DNA of 64,000 bases from Rhyzopertha dominica (Eukaryota > Arthropoda > Insecta > Coleoptera > Bostrichidae), in NCBI GenBank assembly GCA_025024175.1, contig QCXZ01000041.1, forward strand, positions 17,417,786 through 17,481,785, read 5' to 3'. Positions 43,801 to 54,292 of the stretch are shown here, piece by piece. A program made the translations under genes and the position numbers. The notes below the pieces were generated by a model. That model was not told the DNA's origin. It saw only the letters and a program-made list of their open reading frames with translations, and searched no databases. The first letter of the stretch is position 1; the number at the start of each line of letters is the position of its first letter.

Positions 43801-46800
43801 CGGGAATCATAGGGGACCATTTAATAGGACCATATGTGCTACCTCCAAGATTAAATGGGGAACTCTATTTGCAGTTCCTTCAAAATAACTTACAACAGCT
43901 TTTAGAAGACGTTCCATTAGCAACCAGAAGAAACATGTGGTTCATGCATGATGGCGCACCACCCCACTTTAGTATTGCTGTGCGACAATTTTTAAATAAT
44001 GCGTATCCAAATCGATGGATAGGTCGAGGAGGACCTGTTGCTTGGCCTCCTCGATCGCCAGATTTTAACCCTCTCGATTTCTATTTGTGGGGGCACCTGA
44101 AAAACTTAGTTTACTCTACTCCTATAGAAACGAGGGATAATCTAATAGAACGTATAGTATTTTACTGTGATGAAATACGTAATAACGCTGCCGTGTTTTG
44201 GAGAATCCGGCAGTCTTTAATTCGTCGGGCCCGAAAATGCATTGAAGTTGGAGGAGCTCATGTTGAAGCTTCTTAATTTTTTTTTTGTAGCTCCATGTAG
44301 TTTTTAAGTGTTCTTCGTAATGTTATATTTATGTAATTATTTAATAAATACAATAATTATAACCATGTTATTCAAGTACATTTTTCTCGAAAACGGTTAA
44401 CTTTAGGGTAATGAATAAAGAGTACCTTTTTTTCTTCTTAAGTTTGGGAGAATTGAAAAACGCCTATTTCGGGGAAAAAATCTTACCCGCCTTAAAATTA
44501 AGAGAAAAAAACGGTGAAGGGTAGTTTACCCCCAACTTCCCCGTGCAATTACAAAAACTGTGTCTGCACTATTCTAACCGCCTCCATTTTAAATATTAAT
44601 GGCGAAAATTTCATCAAATTATATCAAGCGGTATAAAAGATATTTCGGAGAAACCACTTTTTCCAAAGGAGCTTTAGGGGTGAATATCTCAGTAGGCGAA
44701 CGATATATCAAAAAAAGTTATACTGTAAAATAGTGATGTTTTTAGCTCAGCTATCAGATCCCGAGATATTGCCCACATGTTCAGGGACACCCTGTATATA
44801 GAAAATATCTATACTGTGTTTATAGAGAGGGAGGGAAGATTGTGGACATGACTCAATACATTGATTCTTTTTGCTCAGGCTCATTGAGTTGTATAATATA
44901 TCCTTCTTGACCAAATATATTTTCCAAGCTTTTTCATTATTGTTTAATTAAAAGAAACACAGCTAATTGAGGTGTTACATACCCACATTGAAAGTGCTAT
45001 TTCTTGTGAATTATTTTGTTTATTTTAAATTAAATATAACATAAGATGAGATTATTATTCAAAAGTGTAACAAAAACCGCTGCAAATTGAATCAATACTG
45101 CCACATCCAATTGTCAAAATGACATTTACGTTTTTATTTCGTATACTATACGATTAGTAATCAGGTTTTGAGCATATTTCTCTTTACACATTTTTTCAAA
45201 CAGTCCTCGTCTATTAGCAAAAATACATAAATTTTTAAAATCTGTTTTTTCCAAATAACTCGAAAAGTATTAACTTAACAAAAAAATTACATGAGTGCTT
45301 TCCGATCAGAAAATTGATTTCATATGTAATACCAAAATTTAATAAAAATTGTTCGAACAGGGACCAAAATACGTTTTTTGAAAATATTTCGAAAATGTCA
45401 AAATTTTGGATAAATTTTCTAAAACATTTTTTGTGAGAAATTTTATTTCCTATCTGATGGTATTTTAATTTTTTCAATATATTAAATATATTTGGAGATA
45501 TTTAAGAAAAACCGTTTTCTTTAAGTGACACTTTTTTGCTAATATCTTCTAAACAATTTGCTGTACCGAAAATTTATAAGGGCGAATAATACTCGCAGTT
45601 ATACTACTAATCACATACTAAAACGAAAAAAAAATTTGCAGAAAGGGTAGTTACCCCTCAATTTAGCGCCCTTCCTGATACCTTACTTACCCCAAAAACA
45701 ATAGGTCGTTTTGGGTAGTTAAGATCTATATGTTTGCCAAATTTTAAGTTCATATATTAAGTCTTTCAAAAGTTATCGTGTCCACAAACAAAACCACAGA
45801 CATACAGATAAGAAATTTTTTTTGCTCAATTTTGTTTTTTTACGTTTTCGACCATTTTGAAGCGAATGAGCAAATATAATACTTCCCATCCGTTGGATGT
45901 GGAAGTAAAATTGGAACTTCATTATAAAAGAAAATAGAAATTGTTAGAAATCTCATCAATTTGTTTTAAAATTTAGTGGCTTAAATGTGGCTTACTATTT
46001 GACATTAAATTTGTCAAATTTTATGTCAGATAGGAAAGAGTTTGGTTAANTGACTTTTTTCAAATAATACCCACATTAAAGAGCACTTTTGAGAGGATGT
46101 AAAAATATCGGAGACATATAAAGTTGAATTAAACAGAAGAAATGAGAGTATCTTAATTTTAAAACACTAGTTTAATTGCCACCTAGTATATTCAAGTTAC
46201 GATTTGTTCTCTTATTTTGCACCTAGAATTTAAATGGTAGAATTGAAGTTTAAATAATATTACTGTTTCTTCTTGTGGATGTCTACTTTTTTTCTAGTCA
46301 AAGAAATCAGGCAAAGCAAAATCGAAGTCCTTGAGGCCAGTATCGCCAGTATCTCCACCACCACCACCATCACCAACAAAGCATGTTTCTAAAAAGAAAC
46401 ATTCCAAAACTATTCGAAGCAAGTCACCATCGAGAAAAGACCATGCAACTGGCATGGAATCACATAGGTCTAATAAGAGTCCCTCACCCGAACGGATGAC
46501 ATCAAAGCAAGATGTGTGTAGGTGTTGTAACTCACAAAGTTGCGTTGAGCGTTTGAAGCAACTATTTGAACAAGAAATGGAACACAGGAAGCTGCAGGTA
46601 TGCACTACTTAGGTTTAGAAAACCCAATCTGTTATGGGGCGGTTGCACAAACGTGGATTAATTTGATCGTGGTGTTAACTTTGGATCAAACCATGTTAAC
46701 CACAACTTTTAAGCGTTCTCCCTGGTGTTGCCATAGAGGTGTCTAGAATGCTGTCACTGGGTATTTAAAAATGGCAGTTGGGAGGCAAACATTGGCAGTG

Positions 46801-49800
46801 CCGAATTTTTATTGTATTGTGGGAGCCGATGTGAGAGATCAAGTTCAGTTTTATAGAATACCGACTGTTTTGAAGTGCATTTATAAACCTGCGTTACCCG
46901 AATTCTCTAATTTAAGATGTAGTAAGGGGATTAGTACCGTTAAATGTCTGACTGGAAATAAATTGTAAAATGTGCCTATTGCAGGGATAATATCTGCAGC
47001 TAAAGCTTTTGCACTACCGGGAATAAATGTGCTGATTTATTCTTTTTTATAGGAATTGGAATAACCTTTTTAATCCCGAAGGATTCAATTTAGATTTGTA
47101 ATCCCTAGGGATTAAAATGCTGTGTTATTCGATTGCCTTGTTTTTTGGACAGTAGAATTTTTAGGTTAGTTTATAATTGTTGCCGACACGTTAGTCACTT
47201 TGACAAGGTCAAATTTACAATTATTATTTCACATAAGAGATAAATTTCGGAACTGCAAAAGATAGTGTATATACGAGATTGAGGTATCATTTAAGCCTCT
47301 GAATGATTTTTATTTCCTTCACTCGCTTGTGAAATGCTTTAACTAAATAATACAGATCCTACAACTAGGTATTTCTTGATTTCTGTTGTACCACAACTTT
47401 GCACAATACCTGCTTTGAAAAATTTGTAACCATTTAAGCTTTGTATGCTTGCATTTGAGCTTGTGTATAAAACTGTGAAGGTAAATGTCTGTTTGGAAAA
47501 TAAGATCCTCTATACTGTATGGATCAGCATTATCAATAACAGCAATGTTCTATTTATATCTCTTGAAAACATCACCACTGTCATTTTCAAGATGTCGATA
47601 ATATCCACTGCATTCACTCATTTTAGTTTACATCAGCAAATATTCACAAACAAATACAACAGCCTTATGGAAATGCACTATGGTAATGCTAACTTATGGG
47701 GAAAACAAACCTTGTTTGACTCCAAACCGCCATTTTTAAATTGCCGAGGTCACGTGTTCTAGACATCTCTATGGTTTGATCCGAGGTTAACACTATGATC
47801 AAATTGATCCGCGTTTGTGCAACCCGGCGTTAATCCGACATTGTTTACGATTTCCTATGAGAATCCAATTATAAACACAAATTACAGGCTCCCATAAATT
47901 ATTTATTTTTTTTTAATGTTGTTCTATAAGAAGAGTTCCTATTGCATTGAGGATATACTTTTTATCAAAACTGTAATCACGCTATATGGTTTGGCAGAAT
48001 AGGTATAAAAATATAATGCTATACTATAGTAAAGTCATCGCCACTTCTATTTTTGCAATTTTAATGGCAGATAATGAGAATATAAATAAGAACGTAGGCT
48101 TTCACTGCCAGAGTTAGGTTGAAATCTTAATCTTTTGGAGTTAGACCACGTCTGATGTCGGAATAAGGTCGATGTTTTGCCCGCACTTGTATTGATCCTT
48201 TGTTCGTGCGGTGCCGTATATATTGGCGAAACAGGTAGATCCATTAAAACCAGGCTTAATGAACATAAACGCTGCGTTAAATCAGGTCTCTTCACCCACT
48301 CAGCAGTAGCTGAATATCAACATGAAAGCAGTCACAATATTTTGTTTGACAGTGTGTCAGTTCTAGCCAAAGTCCCTTTTTTCACAACCAGAAAATTCAG
48401 AGAAGCCATAGAAATTTCCAAATATCCCAATAATCTAAACCGTGAAGACGGTTTTCATCTCTCCACCATTTGGTACCCAATCACCCAAAGGCTATCCCCA
48501 CCTTCACAATCTCCCATCTATACCGTCCAAGCATCCCCATCCCCCTCATAGCGCCACGTAGAACAATATTTATTGTTTTCATTCTCTTTCTTCCTTGGGA
48601 TTTGGTTCAGCTTGGACGTGTTTCTCGCTTTAGGTTTGCACCATATTCCGTATTCCTTATGTCCTGATGATGCCCCTTACAAGTGCAGGCGAAACGTCGG
48701 CATCATTCCGACATCAGACACGGTCTAACACCAAAAGACTAAGATTTCAATGAGCATATAGTTGGTAGAAAATAATTGTGTCGATACCACTCTGATTGGT
48801 ATCGATCCAGCAAAATACTGAAACACCACGTATCAATACAAAATATCGGGTATCGAAAGCAAAAGTATCAATAGATATCATGCAACACTACAAGAAAGTA
48901 AGAATTTTCTTCCTTAGATAAAAGTAACATAAACAACTAAAATGAAACATATAATTAATTTAGCTTATAGCTGTGAATTACAAATATAAAAAAGTTATTG
49001 GATGTCTATTTGTTATGAAGAACTAGGATTATTTAAACTTTTTTACCAGTCACCATCATCAGAGTCTTGATTCTTATTTTTATCAGACTTAAGTGCCTTA
49101 TCATTAAACATCGCAAATGAAAAGCTTGGTTCAAGGCCACTGTTTTTGAAATGAACTGCTTTCTGGGTTTGCTCGTAAAATAGCATTCTTCCCTTTTTAT
49201 TTTTCTTTAACATACTGTAAAAATCAAAATGAAGACACTTAAGAAACATATTTGCCGCCATAACTTTCAAAACAATTAATTTTGCTCCAATAACTATGAA
49301 AACTAAATCTTCAATTTAGTTAAGATTTTTTAAAATCCCTGGAAATTTGGAAGTATACAAAAATAACCATAGTTATTACATTATTATATTTTTTGTACTT
49401 ACATCTTGAATTATTAATATTTAAGAATATATAGTAACATCTAAATCTGTGATTCTTCTTGTCATACCATTTGTATCTTCTGTTTAGTATACTACAGAAA
49501 CTCTTGAGAAGGTACGTTCAGAAAAGGAGCATTACATGAAGGAATATTACAGGCTTGTAGAACAGATGAAGAATATTCCTGATAAACCTGCTGCTGTAAG
49601 TCTTCAATTCACAAAATATTTTTTTCCTAAGAGCAGTATTTTATAGGACTCTAACTTAGTTCAAGATCTTAATGATAGAGAGCAAAAAATTTTGGCCTTA
49701 CAAAGAGAGCTCAGTACAAAGATATCTGAAAAAGAACAGGAAATTACAAGGCTTCAGCAAGAAAACAAGACTCTGTCTCAAGAAAAATACAGTTTGATGT

Positions 49801-52800
49801 GTCGCTTAGAAACGGCTAGGGACAGACCTGATTCTGATGTGGAAGGTTTAAGTCTTAGGGTAAGTTTATGTCACATCTAATAGTGGAAATTCAAGTATTT
49901 CATGTTTACAGTCTGCTGTGAAACGTTTGGAACGTGAACGAGAACTTTTACGTGGGGACGTACAGCGATTAGAAGAGGAAAGGGATGCCATAAGACAAAG
50001 ACTGAAAGTCTGTGGCTAGTTGAAGTAATAGTATGAAATACTTTATTTTAAGTTTTAGTGTTGCACTGAGAACCAAGTTGCTGAACATGCTCGAATGGAA
50101 AAGTCACTGTTGGAATGTGAAGAGCAAATCCGAAAATTAGAGCAAGAAAGAAGGGAACTTATGCAGACTCAGGGATCACGCAGAGCCACAATAAATCATT
50201 TAGAAGAGCAGTGCGAGTCTTTGAGGGAACAGTATAAGAACAGCCAGGTTGAGTTGACCCAGCAGCGAACTCTATACAGTCAACTGAAGTAAGTGCCAAT
50301 TATATGAGGGTCGTTCAGTAAGTCCTTAGGAAATAATAGAAAAACAGATTTTTTAGGAAGTTTCTTTTATTTTTCCACATAATATCCTTTATATTATATT
50401 ACTACAAAATACAAATATTTTGAGAAGGTAAATGAATTGTAGAGTTTTTTGGAAGTTATTAAATAATAATAGTAAAAACACGTGTTTTTGATCCTACTTC
50501 AAATTTTTATTTTTAGCCAAGCAATTCTAACCATCTGTTAAATATGGATCTCTGTACCTATCTCTGTTTATTATATGTCTAAATGCCTTTAGTGTTTTAA
50601 TTTAGTCATACTTGTTAAGCCACCGAAGAAGGCCGCTTGGCAGTTGAAATGCTGGCATTTGGCTTTGCCAAAAATATGAATTGGAAGTAGGATCAAAAAC
50701 AAGTGTTTTTACTAGTATTATATTGAGTAGGGTTGGTTACAGCGACCTTTACAAAGTATACATTTTTATAGATAAAAGATAGATCAGATATAGTTATAAA
50801 CAAAAATAGATACAGTATGATGCAGAAAAATTATGACATTGTAAAGCCAGGTACTGTGGAATGATAAAGATAAGACAATTTGTCAAAAAATATGGTCTTC
50901 CAATTTGTATAAAGCTATATTGGGGTCACTTTGTGAAGAAATGAATCACTCTCACAATGAGTTTACTGCAAACCCATGCCAATCCCATAAAATTACATTT
51001 TTCGGCTACTACATTCGAAAGTACAACTTTATCCTACTCATTTAACACGAGAAAGCGGCTCTTTACCTGCCTAGGCAGTAAAATACTTTACCTGTCTAGT
51101 AACTAAGCCAACGCTCCTAAATGTCAGTCAAATAATTTATCGTAATGCAAATGTCAAATGTGACACACAAAACCTCGAACATTTTGTACTTTCTAAAGTG
51201 TGTGTCCAGACCTTTTAAACACTTCAAATGGAAGTAATAGTAGTAGCCGAAAAAACATTGTATCCAATACGCCAGTAAAGTGTCTTTATTGAACTCGTCC
51301 GGTTGCTCGCCACGGCTCTCAATCTCCAAACTCGTTCGATAAAGTCTTACTTTACTGCCTTGTTACATAAATAGCTATTACTTTTACATTATCATCTTGT
51401 TTAGAAAAAAAATTGCTACCATTTATAGCAGTTTTAGATATGAGTTTGATTAATATTTGAGTATACATATTTGTTTTTTTACCTGTTTTCTAGGATTTAC
51501 CCAGAATTTATAATAAAGCACTTAAGCCTTATTCATGTGGGCTGAATCTGGTTCTGAAGCAATGCATGTCCGTTGAACTTGAGACTGATTTATGAACTCT
51601 TTGTTGGTATTTTCTAAAGTGCTTTCTCATTATTACAATTAAATTAAAGCTGGGATGAGTATAAATTCTTCAACGCTAAAAAACCCAAGTACCAAATTTT
51701 ATTAAAATATTTCAATAATATAAAAAGTACATCAATTGTTTTTAGTTATGAGGATTCTCATTTTATTAAATCAGGATTAATGATGGACTGTCTTGGAAAT
51801 CTAACATGTTTTTACTTAATATCTGTAATTATCTATCTCTCCAATATAGAGTGCTATTGCTGTGTTTTTTTAACCTTCCATCATATGATGATACTCAAGT
51901 GGTATTAATTTTTAGAACTTTGCATGAGCAAACAGACAGAGCACTAGCTGATTCTCAGGGTCAAGTGAGACAACTAGAAGCTGAACTTACTAATGCACAA
52001 GAGAGGATAAGATCTCTCGAGAAAGAACGAGGTGGTTCTGACCAAGAAGTTAATTCGTTGAAGCAAGATGTTCTTATGATGAAAGGAAGTTTGGCACAAT
52101 TAGATCAAGAGAAGGATAAATTGTTGGTAAGTTTCGTTCTTAATTTGTTGCTTAAATGATGAGGCGATAACCATTTTTCAAATATACACAGAAGTTTTTT
52201 TTGTATGTTGATAGCTATCGTTCTTGATTGTATTGATATGAAGTTGTTTTTGTTTTCCTTACAATCACTCTATGTAAGATAGGTAAAGTGTAAATCTGAA
52301 GTATGTTGAAATACAGAGAATACTCTTTTGTACCATAAACACATACAATATATCGCCACCGTTTAGAGTCCATAAAGTAGCATTTTTAGTCACTAGAGCT
52401 TTTTATTGTGAATAATGTCTTTAGCAACAATTCAAAAAATAGTTTTTACATTACTTAGCAATTCTACTTTATACTAAAAAAAACAAACAAATCATCATTT
52501 TTGGAAATAGAGTAGAGTTTGATTTTTTTTAAAGTTTATAGGCAGTATCCAAAAGCTGCAGCAACCGAAGATGTGGGGCTAAGGTGGGCTAGAGCGTCAC
52601 ATTAAATTCATAAGTAATTACAATAACAAAGCTATGATTTAGAGTTGTACTGAAAAAAACATTTTTGTGTTAAATATAAAATCTCAGGAGAAACGAGCAG
52701 GTGTTATATCTAAAATATAAATAAGATGAAAGCAAAAACAAACAAACCAAAATGAATCAAAGAGAGGAACACCAACGCCGCTGTGACAGGAAAACATTTT

Positions 52801-54292
52801 GGAGTTTGCTCTTATGAATTTCTTACAAAATCAACCTCTACATAAAAGTTCTTCTTTGTGTATTTGGCCTGTTTAAAATTATTATTACACTATCAGCTGT
52901 AAATCAAAGCACAGTTGGATACTATATATAGGCTTTGTATAAAAATTGTTGGAGGTCATATTGAACTTTTTTTTATTGAGTTTGTATTGATTAGTACAAC
53001 AGGACAGATGCAAGAAAACATACCGACCCAATTATTCTATTACAAAATCAATACTATTATATAATTATTGTAATCAAATCACCCAAGAATAAATAATAAA
53101 AATTAAATAATCAAAGAAGCGACTAGCATGTATAATGGAAACCTCAACTCACCAGCATTAAAATGCATAATAAAAACATTGATAAATTTTCTTTCGAAAT
53201 TTGAAATGATTATCAGAAAAAATATCTATATCTGTGAATGTTCATTGTAAATAGTTTTAATTCTATACAATGGTAAATGTAAATAATAGTTTGTGTTACA
53301 TCTATCTATTTGAAATAAATTCACATGACGAGTTAGATATGAGGGAACTATAAGTTATAATACTATCAACAATGTCACCGGAGTTGTTTTTGTTATTAGT
53401 GATTTTAAATAAGAACATGATATCATTAACTTTCCTAACACTTTTAAGCTGCAATATATTTAATTTGTGATAAATAAGGCTGCATTCAACAATTGAGGGG
53501 AAGTATTCTTTGTTAACATACCTTATAAATATTTTTTTTTGTTTAATATAAATATAGCAGGGATTCCAAACCAAACAGTAGTTCAACAAACTGACTACAT
53601 AAGCAATATAAGGATTCCATATTGTATTAGGATTTTTAAATGGCAACTCCAGCATAGGAAACCCAACATTCTATTAGTTTTTATTGTAATACTGTTATTG
53701 TGTTGGTCAAATGGCGTCACCCAAGTCACACACTTGCTTAACAGTTCACAGAATGCTAGTCGATAAGGAAAATGCTGTTGGTATTATTATATTGTTTCTG
53801 ATAAAGGTAACATGCTGGTTTAGATGTAAATTGTTGTTACTGTAATATTGTGAGAGTTTGTCATATTGAAATTTTGTAATATCATCCTGACAAGTAATAC
53901 TGTGATAGATTTTCAAATCTTCAGCATACATTTATTTTGAGTATTGAAAAGCATTTAGAGATATCATTAATGTATATATTCAACAATAAAGGCCCCAGAT
54001 GTGATCCCTGTGGCATACCAGATGTTATCAATGCAGCTTCGGATGTGGTACCATAATTTTTCTCGAAGCCAATAACTGTCATGCCAAGTCGAATTTGTCA
54101 CATGACATGGACTAACAAACATAAAAATGTCATAAAAATTTCATGTAAATTTCATATTGTTTTTTGTTTCAGATCACACTGGATGATAAAACAGAGAAGC
54201 AAGCCGCATTAGAGTTGCAGCTTAAAGATAAGAATCGGCTGGTGATAGATTTGGAAACAAAGATCGCAGAACTCACTAAACAGATTAGGTGA
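37897..54292 (+). CDS. Cep135: Centrosomal coiled-coil protein, Cep135/TSGA10 family
   Basis: Structural protein of the centriole, needed for cartwheel and centriole assembly. Exons: 37897-38061, 38119-38245, 38298-38599, 38653-38830, 39861-40020, 40095-40297, 40352-40476, 46298-46597, 49488-49595, 49647-49859, 49912-50007, 50059-50288, 51916-52126, 54173-54288. All phases agree. About 845 residues are visible, against roughly 1,060-1,140 for family members. The N-terminus ([38 protein letters not shown]) matches Cep135, as does [15 protein letters not shown]. The rest is heptad-rich coiled coil, broken by a basic Ser/Pro segment in the 46298 exon. Four N bases fall in the 39861 exon. After 54288 the frame either splices onward (AG before GTGAG) or stops at TGA 54290-54292. 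Confidence 0.88.
38831..39860. other. Cep135 intron, nothing recognised
   Basis: AT-rich intronic sequence. I see no repeat terminus, ORF or RNA structure in it. Confidence 0.5.
41130..42180 (-). pseudogene. Fossil DDE transposase (IS630/Tc1-mariner type) in Cep135 intron
   Basis: Minus-strand frames give an almost full-length but broken transposase. The N-terminus ([20 protein letters not shown], about 42140) is followed by a helix-turn-helix linker ([20 protein letters not shown]) and a [19 protein letters not shown] block. Next come VFIYNAPHH with the second catalytic position, then [18 protein letters not shown] where Lys replaces the usual third catalytic acid. An [11 protein letters not shown] tail lies near 41160. 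It belongs to the insect DDE_3-type family, different from the intact element just downstream. Confidence 0.7.
42408..42480 (-). repeat. tRNA-derived SINE-like sequence
   Basis: On the minus strand GGGCCCTGATGGCCCAGTAA is followed by a B box GGTTCAAACCC. The A box TGGCCCAGTAATAG is good. The anticodon arm is imperfect and no mature tRNA fold is convincing. It lies 115 bases before the intact transposon. Confidence 0.6.
42595..44794 (+). mobile_element. Complete Tc1/mariner-superfamily transposon (DD41D)
   Basis: The element is 2,200 bases with TA duplications at 42593-42594 and 44795-44796. Its terminal inverted repeats are unusually long, about 435 bases each (42595-43029 and 44361-44794), both starting CAGGGTGTCCCTGAACATGT. 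The two arms differ by only a few percent by eye. The transposase gene sits between the arms and is open apart from one small intron. It inserted into the Cep135 intron in the same orientation as the gene. The intact frame suggests a recent insertion and possibly a source copy; its CAGGGTGTCCC ends recur at 62103. Confidence 0.9.
43149..44276 (+). CDS. Transposase, DD41D type with N-terminal DUF4817-like domain
   Basis: Cut-and-paste transposase of the host element. Exon 1 is 43149-43311, intron 43312-43365 (54 bases, GT-AG, phases agree) and exon 2 is 43366-44276, giving 357 residues. The N-terminus [19 protein letters not shown] resembles the DUF4817 helix-turn-helix found in insect transposases. 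A second helix-turn-helix ([20 protein letters not shown]) follows. Catalytic residues are Asp in LYSDEAGF, Asp in MHDGAPPHF and Asp in [13 protein letters not shown]. Forty-one residues separate the second Asp from the Asp of NPLD, hence DD41D, as in rosa/Visitor-type elements. No stop or frameshift is seen. If the intron were not removed, the first frame would end at 43320. Confidence 0.88.
44797..46297. other. Cep135 intron, repeat-like but unassigned
   Basis: AT-rich, with short pieces such as GGGTAGTTACCCCTCAATTT near 45645 that look like old transposon DNA. There is no gene, and one N at 46050. Confidence 0.4.
46635..47829. mobile_element. TTA-flanked element with inverted ends (Harbinger-like)
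   Basis: About 57 bases at the left end (GGTTGCACAAACGTGGATTA onward) recur in inverse at 47772-47829. The similarity continues inward through GTCTAGAA and CTCTATGG blocks. TTA lies at both outer edges (46632-46634, 47830-47832), as for PIF/Harbinger elements. The internal frames 46771-46968 and 47445-47762 have no domain I can defend. It is probably non-autonomous and sits in the Cep135 intron after the 46298 exon. Confidence 0.65.
48183..48551 (+). pseudogene. Penelope GIY-YIG endonuclease domain, truncated
   Basis: The frame reads [20 protein letters not shown], then [20 protein letters not shown], then [20 protein letters not shown] followed by LSTIWYP. This is the C-terminal GIY-YIG nuclease of Penelope-like reverse transcriptases, with the YIG half and the Arg of the catalytic helix visible. 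The reverse transcriptase itself is missing, and the frame begins inside the inverted terminal repeat, so this is a dead fragment. Confidence 0.75.
48655..48722 (+). ncRNA. Hammerhead-ribozyme-like motif
   Basis: CTGATGA (48664-48670), a GCC...GGC stem, GAAA (48691-48694), then CGTC and GAC arms that can pair as stem III ending at a TC candidate cleavage site. TGTC before the core can pair with GACA after it as stem I, giving the type I order known from Penelope elements. Imperfections: an extra T after CTGATGA, a C-A mismatch in stem III and an extra A at stem I. It may be cleavage-defective. Confidence 0.5.
49043..49261 (-). CDS. Possible small nested ORF, 72 residues, unrecognised
   Basis: On the minus strand, inside a Cep135 intron, ATG at 49261 opens [20 protein letters not shown]. 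The frame continues through [20 protein letters not shown] to an acidic end with Trp last (DSDDGDW). Its composition is more protein-like than other short frames here. A TTTTTACAG acceptor-like sequence inside the frame (about 49215) raises the alternative that only the second part is an exon of a nested gene. I recognise no family. Confidence 0.3.
   Translation of the reverse strand: MAANMFLKCLHFDFYSMLKKNKKGRMLFYEQTQKAVHFKNSGLEPSFSFAMFNDKALKSDKNKNQDSDDGDW
50303..50720. repeat. Composite repeat: mariner-like end and Penelope-like terminal piece
   Basis: GAGGGTCGTTCAGTAAGTCC at 50308 resembles the outer end of insect mariner elements. GTGTTTTTGATCCTACTTC at about 50480 is matched in inverse at 50686-50712. 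Inside that pair lies CCGAAGAAGGCCGCTTGGCA followed by GTTGAAA, a box order like the hammerhead-like cores elsewhere. There is no ORF. It is intronic within Cep135. Confidence 0.45.
50721..51915. other. Cep135 intron, nothing recognised
   Basis: The short frame at 51117-51329 (-) has no domain. I see no repeat termini. Confidence 0.4.
52127..53289. other. Cep135 intron, nothing recognised
   Basis: AT-rich intron sequence without a defensible exon or element boundary. Confidence 0.4.
53290..54090 (-). pseudogene. Non-LTR retrotransposon reverse transcriptase fragment
   Basis: Minus-strand frames, in order: [20 protein letters not shown], then [20 protein letters not shown], then [11 protein letters not shown] (the YADD box with Glu for the second Asp position), then a C-terminal part ending FEFISNR-like at 53302. 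This is the palm and thumb region of a Jockey-like reverse transcriptase, with a changed active site and frame breaks. It lies in the Cep135 intron in opposite orientation. Confidence 0.75.

Larger units (their letters stand above)
48117..48754 (+). mobile_element. Penelope-like retroelement fragment with inverted terminal repeats
   Basis: About 65 bases at each edge (48117-48185; 48690-48754) are inverted copies, including CCGACATCAGAC and CAAAAGA blocks. Between them is the 3' end of a Penelope ORF encoding the GIY-YIG endonuclease. The right edge carries a hammerhead-like core (48664-48694). The left edge keeps only a degraded inverse copy of it. A 5'-truncated insertion with an inverted terminal-repeat piece is typical of Penelope elements. 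Confidence 0.75.

Noticed and set aside
46771..46968. THAP-like domain within the TTA-flanked element (FYRIP)
   Set aside because: The Cys and His spacing required for a THAP finger is absent.
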